Position numbers and translations under genes: made by a program. A DNA stretch of 64,000 bases, taken from contig NZ_QCYK01000002.1 in NCBI RefSeq assembly GCF_003071345.1, positions 2,188,768 to 2,252,767 on the forward strand. The letters run 5' to 3'. How positions within the stretch are numbered: the stretch's first letter is position 1; the number at the start of each line of letters is the position of its first letter. The notes under the pieces were generated by a model. That model saw only the letters and a program-made list of their open reading frames with translations, ran no database searches and had not been told where the DNA came from. The stretch is from Chitinophaga parva. Its GTDB lineage: Bacteria; Bacteroidota; Bacteroidia; Chitinophagales; Chitinophagaceae. This document shows, one piece after another, positions 61,601 to 64,000 of the stretch.

Positions 61601-63754
61601 CTATAACACAATCTTTTGTAGCTTAACTGTTGATGTGTTTTTGTTGCTGGAGTAGTTGATTGAAAGTATTTTGAAGTAACCATAACCATTAGGCAAATTC
61701 AAAAATACAGGAATCCTTAGATCGATTTGATTTATATCTGTTTCAGTTAAATGGATATCAATATCTATTATTATCAGATTAGCATCAATTAGCTCCGCAA
61801 TCTGATTTTGATAGTATTGAAAACTTGTTGATACGTCCAAATAGTTATCATCAGCTAGGAAATAGAACTCTCTTGGTGAACTAAAATGCAAATCTGATAT
61901 TGGCACCAATGCAGATGGGTTTCCATCGCTATCATTTGGGGTGTTCAAATACCTGGATGCTGGATCGAAAATATAGTTGCTAACTAGTGCATAATTATCG
62001 AGTGTAGATAAGGTGTTAAATGTCCATTCGCCAGTTGATAGATTCAAGCTATCGTCGCCTATTTGGTATTGCGCACAGGCATGTAAGTCATTGAAATACA
62101 ATATTCTAATGTTCACATTGCTTGGTTGTTTCGTGTCAATCGAAGATCCATTTTTGGCGAATAAGGGATACATCCGATAAGTGCCACTGATAGCCATCAT
62201 GGGCGAAGGGCTAAAGGGCAATGTTATTGTTTTTTGATCCGCATACCCAATACCATCAAAGGCTAGTTGTGAATATGTTTCATTCCACTTCTTTTTGTAC
62301 GTATCATTGAAGTAATCACTATCATCTTTGAAGGAAAATAGATAGTTTTTTGGAATCGTGGTGTTGTTAGTTATTTTGATACCCTTTGATAAATCAACTT
62401 TATTACTCCAATCCAATGCAGTTGTTTTAATTGTTGCAGCGTTGGCGTAAGCATAATAGTAGTCATAGGTTGATAAATGGAAATGGCTTGGATTTGAATT
62501 GTCAGTGTAGCAATAAATATTGAATAAAGAAAACAATCCTTTCAAGAAATCAATCTGCTTTATTCCTGTTGGCGCTGCTGGTGTGATGTAGTCTCCCACC
62601 TCTACATTAACTGTAATGGCTGAAGTTGCGTCTTTGGAAAATTGCAAAGTGGCGCTGGTGATATTGAACTTGGAATAAATGACTCCACTTGCTCCAGTAT
62701 TTTGCAGAAGTCTTACCTGTAGTTGTTCAGATGTGGTGAAATCTGTTTGTTGCAATATCATGTCAACTGAAAATGGAACGTAAGGCTTGCTGCTATTTTC
62801 TGGAATAGTTACGCGCTGCTCTGCAAGCACAGTCCATGTTGTTAAATCAACGTCTGTTAAAAAATCTCTTTTTACGAGTTGGATTGAAAATGTGTCATCA
62901 AATCCAGCTGGTAAATCATTCTGGTAACTGCCACTTACTTGTATTCTTGCATCGCTGGTGAAGGTTCTTTTGCAAACGAGGATGTTTTGTGTTCTGTTAC
63001 CAGATGGACCACTGCCATATGCAGGACCGTAGTCCAATAGGTAGTTGTCGCTAATTGCAGTCCACTTCACTGGATAACTGTATAGCTCATCAGTGCTACT
63101 TTTCAAAACCCAGTTGAAATCCTGGTCAGTAGTTGTAGTTGTTGTCATAACTGCCCTATGGTCAGTTGATGTGTAGGTCAACGTTCCTGAACTTGATGGA
63201 ATGATTAACCTTTTCCAAAAGTCTTTGAATGTGGATGTGTCGTTTATTTCAAAAGTATATCCAACCGAATTGAAAATGCGGGCAACATACTCATTCACCC
63301 ATATGCCTGGTTGGAAGTTTTTGATGTTATTATAGGCATAGGAAGTGTTATAGTCAGCATTCTTATTTACATATCCGTAATCTATGAAGCCATAAATATA
63401 TCCTCTACCTAGTTGATAAAATTGATTTGTGTGTGCATTAGCAGTTTTATCAAAAACTTCGATATATGGCAAATAGCTGGTGTTTGAAGGACCCTGGCTG
63501 CTAAGTATATTATCTATGTTGTAGGTGTGCTTGAGTTCTGATAGGTCCAGATCAGTTAATACGGAATTTCCAAGGGCTGTTTTAAAGCCAATTAAACAGC
63601 CTGTAATTATTGAATTGTATGATATGTTTCCATTATTGTCAACATCTACTGATGATACAACTAAGTACCCTTTTAATATCAGAATGGTGTCCTCATAAAC
63701 AGCGCATGTAACATGTCGTGTTGTAGCATGAAAGCTTCCCTCAGTTAGTAACAT
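61601..63754 (-). pseudogene. Phage tail-type structural gene, 5' end cut by an IS element
   Basis: The open frame has 717 residues. Apart from its first ~17 residues it looks like a large Bacteroidota phage structural protein, probably of the tail tip, with beta-rich segments: VYEDTILILKGYLVVSSVDV, LTDLDLSELKHTYNI, VGYTFEINDTSTFKDFWKRL, LDWSNKVDLSKGIKITNNTT. The beginning (MLLTEGSFHATTRHV) is not expected for such a protein, and the frame starts inside the end of an IS3-type transposase gene. So the real 5' part was probably removed or separated by IS insertion. Expression from the new ATG is doubtful. Assignment as a tail protein is by style and neighbourhood. Confidence 0.6.
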
Positions 63755-64000
63755 TCAAAACTAAATCTTTCCATTCAAATCTTTGGTCCTTGAGGAACGT
63801 CGGAAGGGCGTAGCCCTGAAGACGTTCCTCAAGGAAGGCCACTGGCGGCCGGTACCCGAGGGCGCTATGAGGGCGCTCGTTGTTATAGACCCACATCCAT
63901 GCATACGCCATTGTTTGCGCATCCTTGAGCCGGGTAAAACAATATGCATCCAACACCTCTGTCCTGAAGCTGCGGTTGAAGCGCTCCATATAGCCGTTTT
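63690..64000 (-). mobile_element. IS3-family insertion sequence, one end (continues past window)
   Basis: The transposase C-terminus (63741-64000) and the immediate sequence to about 63690 mark the end of an IS3-type element inserted in the phage structural gene. The exact terminal inverted repeat cannot be fixed without the other end, so the inner boundary is approximate. Confidence 0.65.
63741..64000 (-). CDS. IS3-family transposase (OrfB), C-terminal part, runs off window
   Basis: The frame is open through the right edge and reads NGYMERFNRSFRTEVLDAYC, then WVYNNERPHSALGYRPPVAF and FEWKDLVLNVTN. 'ERFN.S.R.EvLd' holds the last Glu of the DDE triad of rve-type integrase domains, and 'YN..RPH.aLgy.pP..f' is the classic IS3/IS150 end. 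The catalytic aspartates lie beyond the window. Inserted head-on into the 5' part of the phage tail-type gene, it is evidence of prophage decay. Confidence 0.92.
   Translation of the reverse strand, partial: NGYMERFNRSFRTEVLDAYCFTRLKDAQTMAYAWMWVYNNERPHSALGYRPPVAFLEERLQGYALPTFLKDQRFEWKDLVLNVTN

Noticed and set aside
1..64000. CRISPR arrays, rRNA genes, replication origin
   Set aside because: I found no regularly spaced direct repeats of CRISPR size, no rRNA-like sequence and no cluster of DnaA boxes in the intergenic regions; the only tandem repeats seen are the short ones listed.

Overview
The window looks like a chromosomal piece of a Bacteroidota bacterium, most likely a Chitinophagaceae member close to Chitinophaga. 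Evidence: three SusC/SusD outer-membrane pairs, each behind an ECF sigma factor and a FecR anti-sigma factor, and the tail of a fourth SusD. There is also a fused ccoNO cbb3 oxidase gene, GldA/GldG-type ABC genes, a DUF983 protein, and promoters of the Bacteroidota TAnnTTTG type. Species is inferred; no rRNA or marker gene is present.

Layout. 1-3.3 kb: end of a SusD gene, an exported endonuclease/exonuclease/phosphatase-fold enzyme and two exported alpha/beta hydrolases. 3.5-6.0 kb: a large exported WG-repeat protein. 6.0-15.9 kb, minus strand: a microaerobic respiration cluster. In transcription order it runs fnr-like regulator, hemerythrin-like protein, ccoI, ccoS, ccoNO, ccoQ-like, ccoP, ccoG, ccoH/fixH and a TauE/UreH-like membrane protein. 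hemN is divergent at 16.0 kb, and a SatP acetate transporter follows. ccoS and the ccoQ-like gene are very short and were found by translating the gaps.

18.2-29.2 kb: an apparent sigma/anti-sigma/SusCD operon whose enzymes are a glycerophosphodiester phosphodiesterase, a purple-acid-type phosphatase and a di-heme peroxidase. This suggests a surface organophosphate-scavenging system and is the best candidate here for an under-described system. 29.2-38.3 kb, minus strand: a DUF983 protein, an AraC regulator, and a sigma/FecR/SusCD/GH18 locus whose SusC seems to lack the usual carboxypeptidase-like domain. 38.5-46.1 kb: a membrane-anchored AraC-type regulator, a large M1-type exported metallopeptidase, an alginate-lyase-family lipoprotein, a VOC protein and a DUF4272 protein. 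A pair of LacI-type operator-like palindromes lies at 44.1 kb. 46.3-53.4 kb: a third sigma/FecR/SusCD locus with no enzyme gene. 53.5-56.6 kb: GldA-like ATPase and fused GldF/GldG-like permease. 56.7-57.8 kb: a DUF2167 gene whose signal peptide is separated from the body by a one-base frameshift.

From a tRNA-Leu at 57.96 kb to the window end, the DNA is much AT-richer and carries a decayed prophage. It holds an integrase cut after about 130 residues and fused head-on to an XkdF-like fragment, a small unknown gene, a tape-measure-like gene, and a tail-type gene whose 5' end is cut by an IS3-family element running off the window. Most protein names rest on motif recognition by eye; no database search was run.
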